Positions 1 through 7,072 of a stretch of 43,090 nt of DNA are shown here, piece by piece. Position 1 is the stretch's first letter. Each line of letters begins with the position of its first letter. The stretch comes from Streptomyces alboflavus (GTDB lineage Bacteria; Actinomycetota; Actinomycetes; Streptomycetales; Streptomycetaceae). The stretch spans positions 1 to 43,090 of the forward strand of contig NZ_JNXT01000105.1 of the NCBI RefSeq assembly GCF_000716675.1, read 5' to 3'. Made by a program: the position numbers and the translations under genes. Under the pieces are notes generated by a model. It was not told where the DNA came from and searched no databases. It was given only the letters and a program-made list of their open reading frames with translations.

Positions 1-273
1 CACACCCAACACAAACAACGGCCACACCCGCCGCACCACCAACACCACCACCACAACCACCTGCAACCCCAACCCCGCCCACGGCCCAAACCTCGGATGG
101 CCTTCGTGGTGGGTCTCGTTCCAGACGGCCACGACGACGTTGAGGACGATCAGGGCTGTCAGCAGCGTGATGTCGGTCGCCGTCGGGCGGAAAACGGATG
201 GCTTGCCGGATTCGTCGTCGGACTTTTCTCCGGACGTCCTGGCTGGCTGCACGACAAGCCCACCCCCGTACAT
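1..273 (-). CDS. Membrane protein, N-terminal part (runs off left edge)
   Basis: A minus-strand frame is open from an ATG at 273 down to base 1 (91 codons, no stop), so the 3' part lies outside the window. The first ~33 residues are polar (Ser/Asp/Glu/Lys-rich). They are followed by a hydrophobic segment at residues ~36-51, a short loop with HHEGH at 55-59, and a Val-rich second segment at ~66-80; a third may start near 83. The shape resembles the membrane input region of an actinobacterial sensor histidine kinase or a small transporter, but no diagnostic motif is in view, so the function is not assigned. No good ribosome site precedes the ATG. A GTG at 252 with a G-rich stretch upstream is an alternative start. 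It is divergent from the small gene at 637 and probably outside the polyketide cluster. Confidence 0.55.
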   Translation of the reverse strand, partial: MYGGGLVVQPARTSGEKSDDESGKPSVFRPTATDITLLTALIVLNVVVAVWNETHHEGHPRFGPWAGLGLQVVVVVVLVVRRVWPLFVLGV

Positions 274-636
274 GTCGGCTTCGCGCTCTGTGGGTCGTCC
301 AGAGCTTAATGCGTGCGGCGGCTGGGCCCCACCCGCAGCCCTGACCTGGGACTTCAACGTCCCCCCGGTGGCTTTCGCGACCCCTGGCCCAGGCCTCGTC
401 GGCGGAAGTCGTGCACCTGTCACCCTCGGCACACCAGGTCCACGAGAGGGGGAACGCCGGAGTCGGTCACTACTTTCGTCGGTAGGGGTACCAACGTTTC
501 CCTCTGCCTCGCCACCGGCGTCAACCGGTTGAATAAGTCTTGTTGGCAGCCCGGCAGGAGCAACAACGGAGCAACACCGGCCGGGGCGCGGCGCGAGACA
601 AGACTGCTCACCCGAACAGATCATTTGAGGAGCGAC
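274..636. other. Divergent intergenic region with a 12-bp palindrome
   Basis: This 363-base stretch separates the leftward membrane gene from the rightward small gene and must hold promoters for both. I see no convincing -10/-35 pair. The one clear element is a perfect 12-bp palindrome, TCAACCGGTTGA at 521-532, about 105 bases upstream of the 637 start, in the right range for a repressor or activator operator. The codon pattern gives no support for a gene here. Confidence 0.4.
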
Positions 637-837
637 ATGCTGTGGGTCGGCATCGTCCTGGTGGTTCAGGGATTCGGTTCATTCCTGACCGAGCGTATTT
701 GGGACACAAAATTCGGTGTCACGGCACTCCTGGGTGACGACAGCCCTTCGTGGGTGGGCCTGGCGATCGGCGTGGTGGGTCTGGCCGTCCTTGCGTACTG
801 CGCGAGTTCACGCAGCCGTAAGTCCGTACACAACTGA
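637..837 (+). CDS. Small two-helix membrane protein, 66 residues
   Basis: The ATG at 637 is preceded by a strong ribosome site (GAGGAG at 627-632, four bases before the start), which fixes the start; a longer in-frame reading from 313 has no such site. The product is 66 residues with two hydrophobic segments (~1-15, with LWVGIVLVVQGFG, and ~39-55, with WVGLAIGVVGLAVLAY). Between them is a polar loop with ERIWDTKFG and LLGDD, and the tail is short and basic (SRSRKSVHN). This fits a two-span inner-membrane protein with a positively charged cytoplasmic end. A rho-independent terminator follows at 890-933, so it looks monocistronic. I do not recognise a family. It converges on the end of the polyketide operon and probably marks the cluster boundary. 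Confidence 0.75.
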   Translation: MLWVGIVLVVQGFGSFLTERIWDTKFGVTALLGDDSPSWVGLAIGVVGLAVLAYCASSRSRKSVHN

Positions 838-889
838 AATCCCCCTCCCCCGGGTTTTTTGACTCCCCTGCTGCCGCAGGGACCGAGCT

Positions 890-933
890 CCCGGTGGCCG
901 GTTCTCCCCCGTAACCGGCCACCGGGTTTCTTC
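890..933 (+). terminator. Rho-independent terminator of the small membrane gene
   Basis: A perfect 12-bp stem (CCCGGTGGCCGG at 890-901 with its complement at 915-926) and a 13-base loop are followed by TTTCTTC. It lies 53 bases after the stop at 837. Confidence 0.8.
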
Positions 934-958
934 ATGCCCGAAATCGGGTCCGGAAATG

Positions 959-1008
959 ACGTGGCGGGTCGGTCGGCGCGGTGACACGCGCCGACCGCCC
1001 CGCCACGT
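959..1008 (-). terminator. Terminator hairpin at the end of the starter/tailoring operon
   Basis: Arms of 22 bases (959-980 and 987-1008) pair with one mismatch around the 6-base loop GTGACA. It lies 15 bases beyond the stop of the type II thioesterase gene. On the minus strand it is followed by CATTTCC rather than a clean T-run, as is common in Streptomyces. It sits back to back with the terminator of the convergent small gene. Confidence 0.75.
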
Positions 1009-1022
1009 GCTGTCTTACGACG

Positions 1023-1772
1023 TCACGACGTGAAGTGCGCCTTGAGGACGGCGATGACTTCCTGGGCGTGGTCGGTCAGGTAGAAATGGCCGCCGGGGAA
1101 CACCTTCATGTCGAAGGTGCCCAGGGTGTGCGGCTCCCAGGCCCGGGCCTCGTCGAGGGTCGTGCGCGGGTCGTCGTCGCCGACGAGGACGGTGATGGGG
1201 CTGCCGATCTGGGCGCCGGGCTCGGCGCGGTAGGTCTCGATGGCGGTGTAGTCGCTGCGGATGGCCGGAAGCACCATGCGCAGCACCTCGTCGTCGCCGA
1301 GTACCCGCGGGTCGGTGCCGCTGAGCTTGCGCATTTCGGCGATGACGCCGTCGTCGTCGCGCTGGTGGACGTTCTCCGGGCGGTGGCTGGAGGGGGCGCG
1401 GCGGCCGGAGGCGAAGACGTGCACGGGGGCGCGGCCGTCGCGCTCCAGGCGGCGCGCCACCTCGAAGGCGAGGACGGCGCCCATGCTGTGGCCGAAGAAG
1501 GTCAGCGGCAGCGAGTCGTCGTGCGCGCGCAGGGCGTCGGCGGCGCGGTCGGCCAGCTCGGCGATGGACTCGATGCCCTTCTCCGTGTGCCGGTCCTGGC
1601 GGCCCGGGTACTGCACGGCGACGACGTCGGCGACCGAGCTGAGGGCGGCCGACACGGGGAAGTAGAAGCTGGCCGAGCCACCCGCGTGCGGGAAGCAGAC
1701 AAGGCGGACGGTGGCGTCGGGGGCCGGGTGATAGCTGCGGACCCACAGGTCGGCGGAGGCGGCGGTCGTCAT
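1023..1772 (-). CDS. Type II (discrete, editing) thioesterase
   Basis: This 249-residue alpha/beta hydrolase has the family's usual length. It shows the conserved N-terminal FPHAGGSASFY (27-37), QYPGRQDR (54-61), the nucleophile elbow GHSMG with Ser96, an acid in GDDDP (Asp200/201) and catalytic His229 in GGHFYL. Proteins of this kind work in trans in the cytoplasm, removing wrong or decarboxylated acyl groups from carrier-protein arms and so keeping PKS modules from stalling. It is the last gene of the operon, 104 bases after the ureohydrolase, with a hairpin in the gap. The ATG at 1772 is chosen because the family N-terminus (LVCFPHAGG) then sits at the expected place; a nearer upstream ATG is out of frame and stops at once. 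Release of the finished chain is done by the separate TE domain of PKS gene C. Confidence 0.93.
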   Translation of the reverse strand: MTTAASADLWVRSYHPAPDATVRLVCFPHAGGSASFYFPVSAALSSVADVVAVQYPGRQDRHTEKGIESIAELADRAADALRAHDDSLPLTFFGHSMGAVLAFEVARRLERDGRAPVHVFASGRRAPSSHRPENVHQRDDDGVIAEMRKLSGTDPRVLGDDEVLRMVLPAIRSDYTAIETYRAEPGAQIGSPITVLVGDDDPRTTLDEARAWEPHTLGTFDMKVFPGGHFYLTDHAQEVIAVLKAHFTS

Positions 1773-1813
1773 GACGGGGTTCCATCCATGGTGAGAAGAG
1801 CGGGTGAACAGGC

Positions 1814-1839
1814 CGAAGGCGGGCCGTGGCCCGCCTTCG
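1814..1839. other. Perfect 12-bp inverted repeat between ureohydrolase and thioesterase genes
   Basis: CGAAGGCGGGCC (1814-1825) and its complement (1828-1839) flank two bases. It lies in the 104-base gap inside the operon and has no T-run on either side. It may be an RNA stability or processing element or a weak attenuator that lowers thioesterase expression; it could also act as a DNA operator. The role is inferred from position only. Confidence 0.5.
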
Positions 1840-1876
1840 ACGCGTGCGCGGTGCGCGCCCGGGAGTCCCGTCCCGC

Positions 1877-2995
1877 TCAGCGGAGCGGGAAGCGGACCTC
1901 ACCGGCCACGATCGGGTTCGCGTAGTTCTTGCTGGAGATCTTGATGCGGTTCAGGGCGAGGCCGGTGAGGGCCTCGAAGACGGCCCTGCGGGCGTTCATG
2001 GCGGTGGAGTAGCCCGCGTCCAGGTGCGGGGCGACCTCGACGACGTCCATGCCGATCAGGTCCGTCTCGTGCGCGATCCGGCGCAGGGCCATGAACAGTT
2101 CGCGGGTGTTGAGCCCGGCGGGCTCGGGCGTTCCGGTGCCGGGGGCGAACGCCGGGTCGAGGACGTCGATGTCCAGGGACAGATAGACGTGGTCGGCGAC
2201 CGCGCGGGCCTCCTCGATGACCTTGTCGATGACCGCGGGGAAGCCGATCCGCTCGATCTCGGCCATGAAGTGCGAGCGCATGCCGGCCCGGCGCATCCAG
2301 TTGAACAGCTGGTCGTCGGGGCCCGAGATGGTGCGGATGCCGACCTGGATGATGTTCGGGCCCGGCACCATCTCCTCGTCGATGAGGCGGCGGATCGGCG
2401 TGGTGTGCGTGGCCCGGTGCCCGAACAGCTCCTCGTGGCAGTCGGGGTGCGCGTCGAAGTGGATGACGGCGATGGAGCCGCGCCCGTGCACCTCCGAGAG
2501 CGCGCCCACGCTCGGCCAGAGCAGCGAGTGGTCGCCGCCGAGCACGACGGGCCGCGCCCCGACCTCGGCGATCTCCCGGACCAGGCCGCGGATGGGCTCC
2601 ATGGACCGGGTGATGTCGAAGGGGTCGACGGCCGCGTCGCCGTAGTCGACGACCTTCAGGACGTTGAACGGGTTGACGCGGGTCGCGGAGTGCACGAAGC
2701 CCTCGGGCGTGGCGTACAGGTAGCGCTCGTCGGCGCGGATGGCGCGCGGGCCGTAGGCGGCGCCGCGGTGTCCGCTGGAGACGTCCACGGGGCAGCCCAC
2801 GACGGCCACGTCCACGCCGCCCGCGCGCAGGTCCTCCTGGTTGAGGGCGAGGGGGACGCCCATGAAGGTGGGCACGCCCGAGTAGGACGGCTGGACGTAG
2901 TAGCGGCGCAGGTCGATGGGGCCGGCCTCGCGCCGCGGGAAGGTGGAGCGATCGACCTCCCGCCGCCAGGCCTCGGACTCGGGTGTCTCGCTCAT
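1877..2995 (-). CDS. Agmatinase-family ureohydrolase (probable amidinohydrolase of the guanidino-polyketide)
   Basis: This 372-residue protein has the full ureohydrolase metal site: GGDHS with His156, HFDAHPD with Asp181/His183/Asp185, and SLDIDVLDP with Asp275/Asp277, which together bind two Mn ions. The family signature TGTPEPAGL follows at 288-295. The reaction is hydrolysis of a guanidino group to an amine plus urea. A GGAGAG ribosome site stands just before the ATG at 2995. The gene lies between a P450 and a type II thioesterase in an operon that also encodes a starter ligase and starter acyltransferase. I therefore infer that it converts the terminal guanidine of the polyketide, or of its free starter, to an amine, as reported for marginolactones such as the clethramycin-to-mediomycin step. 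A housekeeping agmatinase or guanidinobutyrase is possible by sequence but unlikely by context. Residues 1-60 are longer than in SpeB. Confidence 0.9.
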   Translation of the reverse strand: MSETPESEAWRREVDRSTFPRREAGPIDLRRYYVQPSYSGVPTFMGVPLALNQEDLRAGGVDVAVVGCPVDVSSGHRGAAYGPRAIRADERYLYATPEGFVHSATRVNPFNVLKVVDYGDAAVDPFDITRSMEPIRGLVREIAEVGARPVVLGGDHSLLWPSVGALSEVHGRGSIAVIHFDAHPDCHEELFGHRATHTTPIRRLIDEEMVPGPNIIQVGIRTISGPDDQLFNWMRRAGMRSHFMAEIERIGFPAVIDKVIEEARAVADHVYLSLDIDVLDPAFAPGTGTPEPAGLNTRELFMALRRIAHETDLIGMDVVEVAPHLDAGYSTAMNARRAVFEALTGLALNRIKISSKNYANPIVAGEVRFPLR

Positions 2996-3060
2996 CTCTC
3001 TCCTCGGTTGCGCGGGGTACTCACTTCGGGGTGCTCACACGGGTCGGCCGATGACCGGTC

Positions 3061-4332
3061 TCAGCCGGGGGTGCCGGTGACGGGCAGCCGGGTGCAGCCG
3101 CTGATCACGGGCGAGCTGCGGCGCACGACGGGCCCGGCGACGCGCAGGTCCGGCAGGCGTTCGACGAGGACGCGCAGCGCGGTCTCGCCCTCCATGCGGG
3201 CCAGCGGGGCGCCGATGCAGTAGTGGATGCCGCCGGAGAACGACAGGTGCTCGGCCGGATTCTCGCGGGTGAGGTCGAAGCGGTCCGGATCGTCGTACAC
3301 CTCGGGGTCGCGGTTGGCGGCGCCGATGAGGACGACCACGGAGCTGTTGGCCCGGATGTGGTGGCCGGCGAGGGCGATGTCGCCGTGCGGGACGCGCTGG
3401 GCCTGGAGGGCGGGCGAGTCGTAGCGCAGGGTCTCCTCGACGGCGCGCGGCGCGAGGTCGGGGTCCTCGCGCAACAGGTCCCACTGCGCGCGGTCGCCGG
3501 TCATCGCGAGGACGGCGTTGCCGATGAGGTTGGTGGTGGTCTCGAAGCCGGTGACGGCGAGGACCGTGCAGAACGCGAGGAGTTCCTCGGTGCTGAGCTT
3601 GCCCTCCTCGTTGGCCACGGTGAGGCGGCTGATGAGGTCGTCGCCGGGGTCCTTGGCGCGCAGCTCGATCAGCTCGGTGAAGACCTGGTCGAGGTCGTCG
3701 ACGGCGCTGCGGAAGTCCCGTGCCATCTTCAGGGACTTGACGCCGTCGATGACGGGCCCGACCTTGCGTCCGGCGCGGATGAACCGGTCGTGGTACTCCT
3801 CGGGGACGCCGAGGAGCTCCCCGATCACCAACAGCGGCAGGGGTCCCGCGAAGTCCTCGATGAGGTCGAAGCCGTCGCGGGTGGCGAGGTCGTCGAGCAG
3901 GGCGTTGCAGAGCTTCTCCACCTGGACCCGGTACTTGCTGATCATCCGGGGGCCGAAGGCGGGCTGCGCGAGGCGGCGCAGGCGGGTGTGGTCGGGCGGG
4001 TCGAGGCCGAGGATGGAGCTGTTCCAGGGGATCTCGGCCATCATCTCGTGGCCGGGCACGCCGCCCTGTTCGCGGTTGAGGAACAGGGTGCGGTCCCGCA
4101 GGATCCGGGTGCCGAGTTCATGGCTGCCGGTGACCCAGGTACCCAGGTGGCTGCGGTGCACGGGGCCCCGCTGCCGTACCTTCGCGTACAGCGGGTACGG
4201 GTCCTCCTGGCCCTGGAGCAGGCGGGTGAACGGGTCGCCGAACACGCCGAAGGCGCGCAGGATCGCACGGGTCGCGCCGAGCTTGGCGCTGAACTTGAAC
4301 CCGGCCGACTTGCTGTCCATGAGCGTGGCCAT
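3061..4332 (-). CDS. Cytochrome P450 (tailoring hydroxylase)
   Basis: This 423-residue soluble bacterial P450 carries the heme loop FSGGIHYCIG with the Cys372 thiolate, ExxR at Glu300-Arg303 in VEETLR, and the I-helix oxygen-activating motif AVTGFETTT (259-267). Phe stands at the position usually held by His or Asp (AGHETT). Such enzymes insert one oxygen into an unactivated C-H bond using ferredoxin and a reductase; neither is encoded in this window. The ATG at 4332 overlaps the stop of the acyltransferase gene (TGATG) and has AAGGAG five bases ahead. A GTG three bases earlier is the alternative. The tight overlap means translational coupling to the starter genes. It is inferred to hydroxylate the macrolactone; the position cannot be told from sequence. 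Confidence 0.93.
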   Translation of the reverse strand: MATLMDSKSAGFKFSAKLGATRAILRAFGVFGDPFTRLLQGQEDPYPLYAKVRQRGPVHRSHLGTWVTGSHELGTRILRDRTLFLNREQGGVPGHEMMAEIPWNSSILGLDPPDHTRLRRLAQPAFGPRMISKYRVQVEKLCNALLDDLATRDGFDLIEDFAGPLPLLVIGELLGVPEEYHDRFIRAGRKVGPVIDGVKSLKMARDFRSAVDDLDQVFTELIELRAKDPGDDLISRLTVANEEGKLSTEELLAFCTVLAVTGFETTTNLIGNAVLAMTGDRAQWDLLREDPDLAPRAVEETLRYDSPALQAQRVPHGDIALAGHHIRANSSVVVLIGAANRDPEVYDDPDRFDLTRENPAEHLSFSGGIHYCIGAPLARMEGETALRVLVERLPDLRVAGPVVRRSSPVISGCTRLPVTGTPG

Positions 4333-5285
4333 CACTTCTCCTTGCGAGAGGTGGTCCTGGCGGGCCGGAGGGCCTGCTCCGGTCCCAGTGCCACCACGTC
4401 GAAGGCGCGGGTGGTGACGTCGAGGCGGTGGATGAGCCGGTCGGGTCCGGTGACGTGGACCGTGCGCACGCCCATGCCGCGCAGGGTGTCCACGACCGGG
4501 TGCCAGCGGACCGGGTGGTCGAAGGTGTCCAGGAGCAGGGTCCGCAGCTGGTCGGCGCGGGTGATCAGGGCGCCGTCGTGGTCGGCGACCAGGGGCAGTT
4601 CGGGGTCGGCGAGCTCGAACTCGGCGAGGACCTCCTCCTCGACGCGGGCCCGCAGACCGGTGAGGACCCGGCAGTGCGCGGGCGGCTTCATGGAGTACAG
4701 CGAGTAGCCGCCGACGGCGCTGATGCGGCGCTGGAAGGGCTCCAGGACCTGCTCGCGCATCGTGACCATGTGCATGCCCTCGTCGAGGTGGCCGGAGACC
4801 TCGTGGAACTCGCCGCGCTCGGCCAGCTCCCCGAGGACCTCGTCGAGGGCCGCCGCGGGCACCCGGGTGATGGTGAGCGTCACCAGGTCCTGGTGCTCCT
4901 CCTCGAAGAACCGCTGTTCACACAGGGCGAGTTCATGGGTGAGGCGGACGGCCTCGGCGAACGGCAGGGCGCCGCTGAACGCGGTCGCGGCCTTCTGGCC
5001 GAAGCTGAAGCCGACGCAGACGTCCGGGGCGAGGCCCTGGGTCTCGACGGCCCGGTCGGCCAGGGCCACCGAGTTGATGAAGAAGGCGACCTGGGCGAAC
5101 GCCCCGAAGTCCGTTCCCGCGGTGCGGAATTCGTCCAGGACCGAGCGGCCGAGGGCGTCGTCCGCGGCCGCGAGACGCTTCCGCACATAGGGGTCGATCA
5201 TCATGAACTTGCCCACGTCGGTGAAGCGCGAGGGCCCCATGCCCGGAAACACCACGGCGCTGCGTGCCTGGTCGGTCGTCATCAT
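4332..5285 (-). CDS. Discrete starter-unit acyltransferase (acyl-CoA/ACP to loading ACP), non-malonyl type
   Basis: This 317-residue protein has the malonyl-CoA:ACP transacylase fold. It opens with VVFPGMG (11-17), and its catalytic pair is Ser94 in GFSFGQ and His204 in PPAHC. The malonyl hallmarks are altered. The elbow is GFSFGQ instead of GHSxGE, so the usual His and Glu are Phe93 and Gln97. By my alignment, the Arg that binds the malonyl carboxylate in FabD is Leu119 (EAVRLTHEL). A substrate without a carboxylate is therefore expected. Next to an AMP-forming ligase and a ureohydrolase, the fitting role is moving 4-guanidinobutyryl, or a related amino or guanidino acyl group, onto the loading ACP of the PKS. 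There are two adjacent ATGs (5285 and 5282) without a strong ribosome site. The 72-base gap from the ligase holds short GTCTGGCTGGT repeats. Confidence 0.85.
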   Translation of the reverse strand: MMTTDQARSAVVFPGMGPSRFTDVGKFMMIDPYVRKRLAAADDALGRSVLDEFRTAGTDFGAFAQVAFFINSVALADRAVETQGLAPDVCVGFSFGQKAATAFSGALPFAEAVRLTHELALCEQRFFEEEHQDLVTLTITRVPAAALDEVLGELAERGEFHEVSGHLDEGMHMVTMREQVLEPFQRRISAVGGYSLYSMKPPAHCRVLTGLRARVEEEVLAEFELADPELPLVADHDGALITRADQLRTLLLDTFDHPVRWHPVVDTLRGMGVRTVHVTGPDRLIHRLDVTTRAFDVVALGPEQALRPARTTSRKEK

Positions 5286-5357
5286 GTCCGCTCTGTCTGG
5301 TCTGGCTGGTCAAGCTGGTCTGGCTGGTGCGGCTGCCCTGGGGGGTCCCCGTGGGGC

Positions 5358-6794
5358 TCAGGCCGAGGTGGCGAGTTCCGCCGTGCTCCGGTCGGCCGCC
5401 CGCTGTTCCAGGGCGCGTCGGTCGGGCTTGCCGTTGCGGTTCAGGGGGAAGCTGTCGATGACGACGACCCGGTTGGGGTGTTCGTACGAGGGCAGGGCGT
5501 CCTTGATGCGGGTGCGCCACTCGGCGACGTCGCGGCCGCTCGCGTCCTCGACGAAGAAGACGAGTTCGCTGCCGCGCGCGTCGTCGGGCAGCGCGATCAC
5601 CTTGACGGCGCAGCCCGCAGCGGCGGCCCTCCGCTCGATGATCTCCGGGTAGAGGGTGTAGCCCATGCGGTGCACGGCGAGCTTGCGGCCGGCGACGAAG
5701 AGGTTGCCGTCGGCGTCGAGGTGACCGAGGTCGCCGGTGCGGTACCAGCCCTGGTCGACGAGGTCGACGGTGCCGTCCTCGGCGAGGTAGCCGGCCATCA
5801 TGTCGGGGGTGTTGACGACGAGTTCGCCCATCTCCCCGGGGGCAAGGACGTTGCCGTCGTCGTCCTGGACGTTCATCTCCAGGCCCTTCATGACGCGGCC
5901 GCAGGCGACGGGGTTGTCGATGGTGGCGAAGGCGATGTTGCCCAGCTCGGTGCTGCCGTAGCTGTCGAGCAGGGGCTGCCCGAAGGAGTCGACGTAGGCG
6001 TCGGACAGGGCCGGGTCGAGGGGGGCCGCGCCGCTGCAGAACATGCGGACGCCGCCGAGGGCCGCGCGCACGTCGCTCTGGCGGCGGGTGAGGTTGAGCA
6101 TGCTGCGGTACGTGGCCGGGGTGGCGTCGATGACGGTGACGCCGCACTGCCCGGCCATGAGCAGGGACCGGTCCAGGCGCCGGTGGGGCGCGACGACGAG
6201 GGAGCACTTGGCGAGCCAGGCGATGAGGACCATCGACAGGCCGTACTGGTGGGCGAAGGGCAGCAGCGGAAGCAGGACGTCGCCGGGGCCGTGGCCCATG
6301 TGGTCGGCGTTGCGCCGCAGGTTCTCAAGGAAGCGGCCGCCGTTCTTCACCACGCCCTTGGGGGTGCCGGTGGAGCCGGAGGACCACATGATCAGGCCGT
6401 CGGGCAGCGCGCACCAGGCGTCGAAGTCGAGGGACGGTTCGGCCGGGACCAGGCCGGACGCCTCGACGAGCAGCTTGTACAGGTAGACGGCGTCGCGCGT
6501 CTCGGCCGGCACGGGGGCGTCGTCGTCGTAGAGACACAGCCGGGCGCGGGTGCGCTCGACGATGCGGCCGGTCTCGCGCGCGTGCTCCTGCTGGTCGACG
6601 AGGACGATGGAGGCGCCGACGTGCATCAGCGCGAAGAAGGCGTTCAGCCAGGCGGCCGAGTTGCCGGCCTTGAGGAGGACCCGGTCTCCCGGCCGGACGC
6701 CCTCCGCGCGCAGGACCATCGCGACCCGCAAGGTTTCCTGCTCGAATTCGGCGAAGGTCCGCGCCGAATCCCCGGTGAATATGTGAGGTGTCAT
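5358..6794 (-). CDS. AMP-forming acyl-CoA (or acyl-ACP) ligase for the starter acid
   Basis: This 478-residue member of the ANL superfamily has the P-loop SSGSTGTPKG (138-147), YGSTE (279-283), YRTGDLG (351-357) and the catalytic Lys456 in NGKPDR. It activates a carboxylic acid as acyl-AMP and passes it to CoA or a carrier protein. It is somewhat short for a CoA ligase (usually about 500-550) and has no fused carrier or condensation domain, so it is not an NRPS module. The ATG at 6794 is chosen over a TTG at 6815 because AAGGGGG lies eight bases ahead of it. It is the first gene of the starter/tailoring operon and is followed by the unusual acyltransferase. By analogy with azalomycin and ECO-02301 type clusters, the substrate is probably 4-guanidinobutyrate; that is inference from neighbours. 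Confidence 0.88.
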   Translation of the reverse strand: MTPHIFTGDSARTFAEFEQETLRVAMVLRAEGVRPGDRVLLKAGNSAAWLNAFFALMHVGASIVLVDQQEHARETGRIVERTRARLCLYDDDAPVPAETRDAVYLYKLLVEASGLVPAEPSLDFDAWCALPDGLIMWSSGSTGTPKGVVKNGGRFLENLRRNADHMGHGPGDVLLPLLPFAHQYGLSMVLIAWLAKCSLVVAPHRRLDRSLLMAGQCGVTVIDATPATYRSMLNLTRRQSDVRAALGGVRMFCSGAAPLDPALSDAYVDSFGQPLLDSYGSTELGNIAFATIDNPVACGRVMKGLEMNVQDDDGNVLAPGEMGELVVNTPDMMAGYLAEDGTVDLVDQGWYRTGDLGHLDADGNLFVAGRKLAVHRMGYTLYPEIIERRAAAAGCAVKVIALPDDARGSELVFFVEDASGRDVAEWRTRIKDALPSYEHPNRVVVIDSFPLNRNGKPDRRALEQRAADRSTAELATSA

Positions 6795-7072
6795 CAAAGC
6801 CGCCCCCTTTCCCAAACTTGAGAATCATCGGGCTCGATAGGCACGATAAGGTCGAGGATTTCTCCCGCCCCGGGCGGCTCCGCGCGCAGCCGAGCCTTCC
6901 GAGGACCTACGGTAGAAGCTATTGAGCGTGCCTGAGCAGCAGAACCCCTATCTTCCCCCTAGTCCCCCCTGAGCAGCCAACTTGCCGGTTACAGGGGCAA
7001 GCTGACGGGACGTGCCAAGCGCTACCTTCGACGGTGTTCACGCTATGTACCGCATAAGCCGCGGAGGTCCCG
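6795..7072. promoter_or_regulatory. Divergent promoter region between ligase operon and glycosyltransferase, with spaced direct repeats
   Basis: Promoters for both directions must lie in these 278 bases. CCCCT(A/G) occurs three times at 6945, 6956 and 6966, one DNA turn apart (11 and 10 bp). A perfect 10-bp direct repeat CCTGAGCAGC flanks the cluster at 6931-6940 and 6969-6978. An inverted repeat CTTGCC-N9-GGCAAG lies at 6981-7001. Helically phased direct repeats are typical of cluster-specific activators (SARP or LuxR type), but the repeat does not match a consensus I can name with confidence. On the plus strand TATGTA near 7045 could be a -10 element; this is weak. Confidence 0.5.

Noticed and set aside
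313..837. 174-residue version of the small plus-strand gene starting at 313
   Set aside because: The extra N-terminal part is Arg/Pro-rich with non-coding composition, and the GAGGAG site points to the ATG at 637.
4332..5285. Trans-AT PKS architecture suggested by a free-standing acyltransferase
   Set aside because: Every module that can be read has its own AT with HAFH or YASH; the free AT lacks malonyl determinants and sits with a starter ligase.
5358..6794. Ligase as an NRPS adenylation domain or fatty-acid FadD
   Set aside because: There is no carrier or condensation domain, it is short, and it is paired with a starter acyltransferase and ureohydrolase, which points to polyketide priming.
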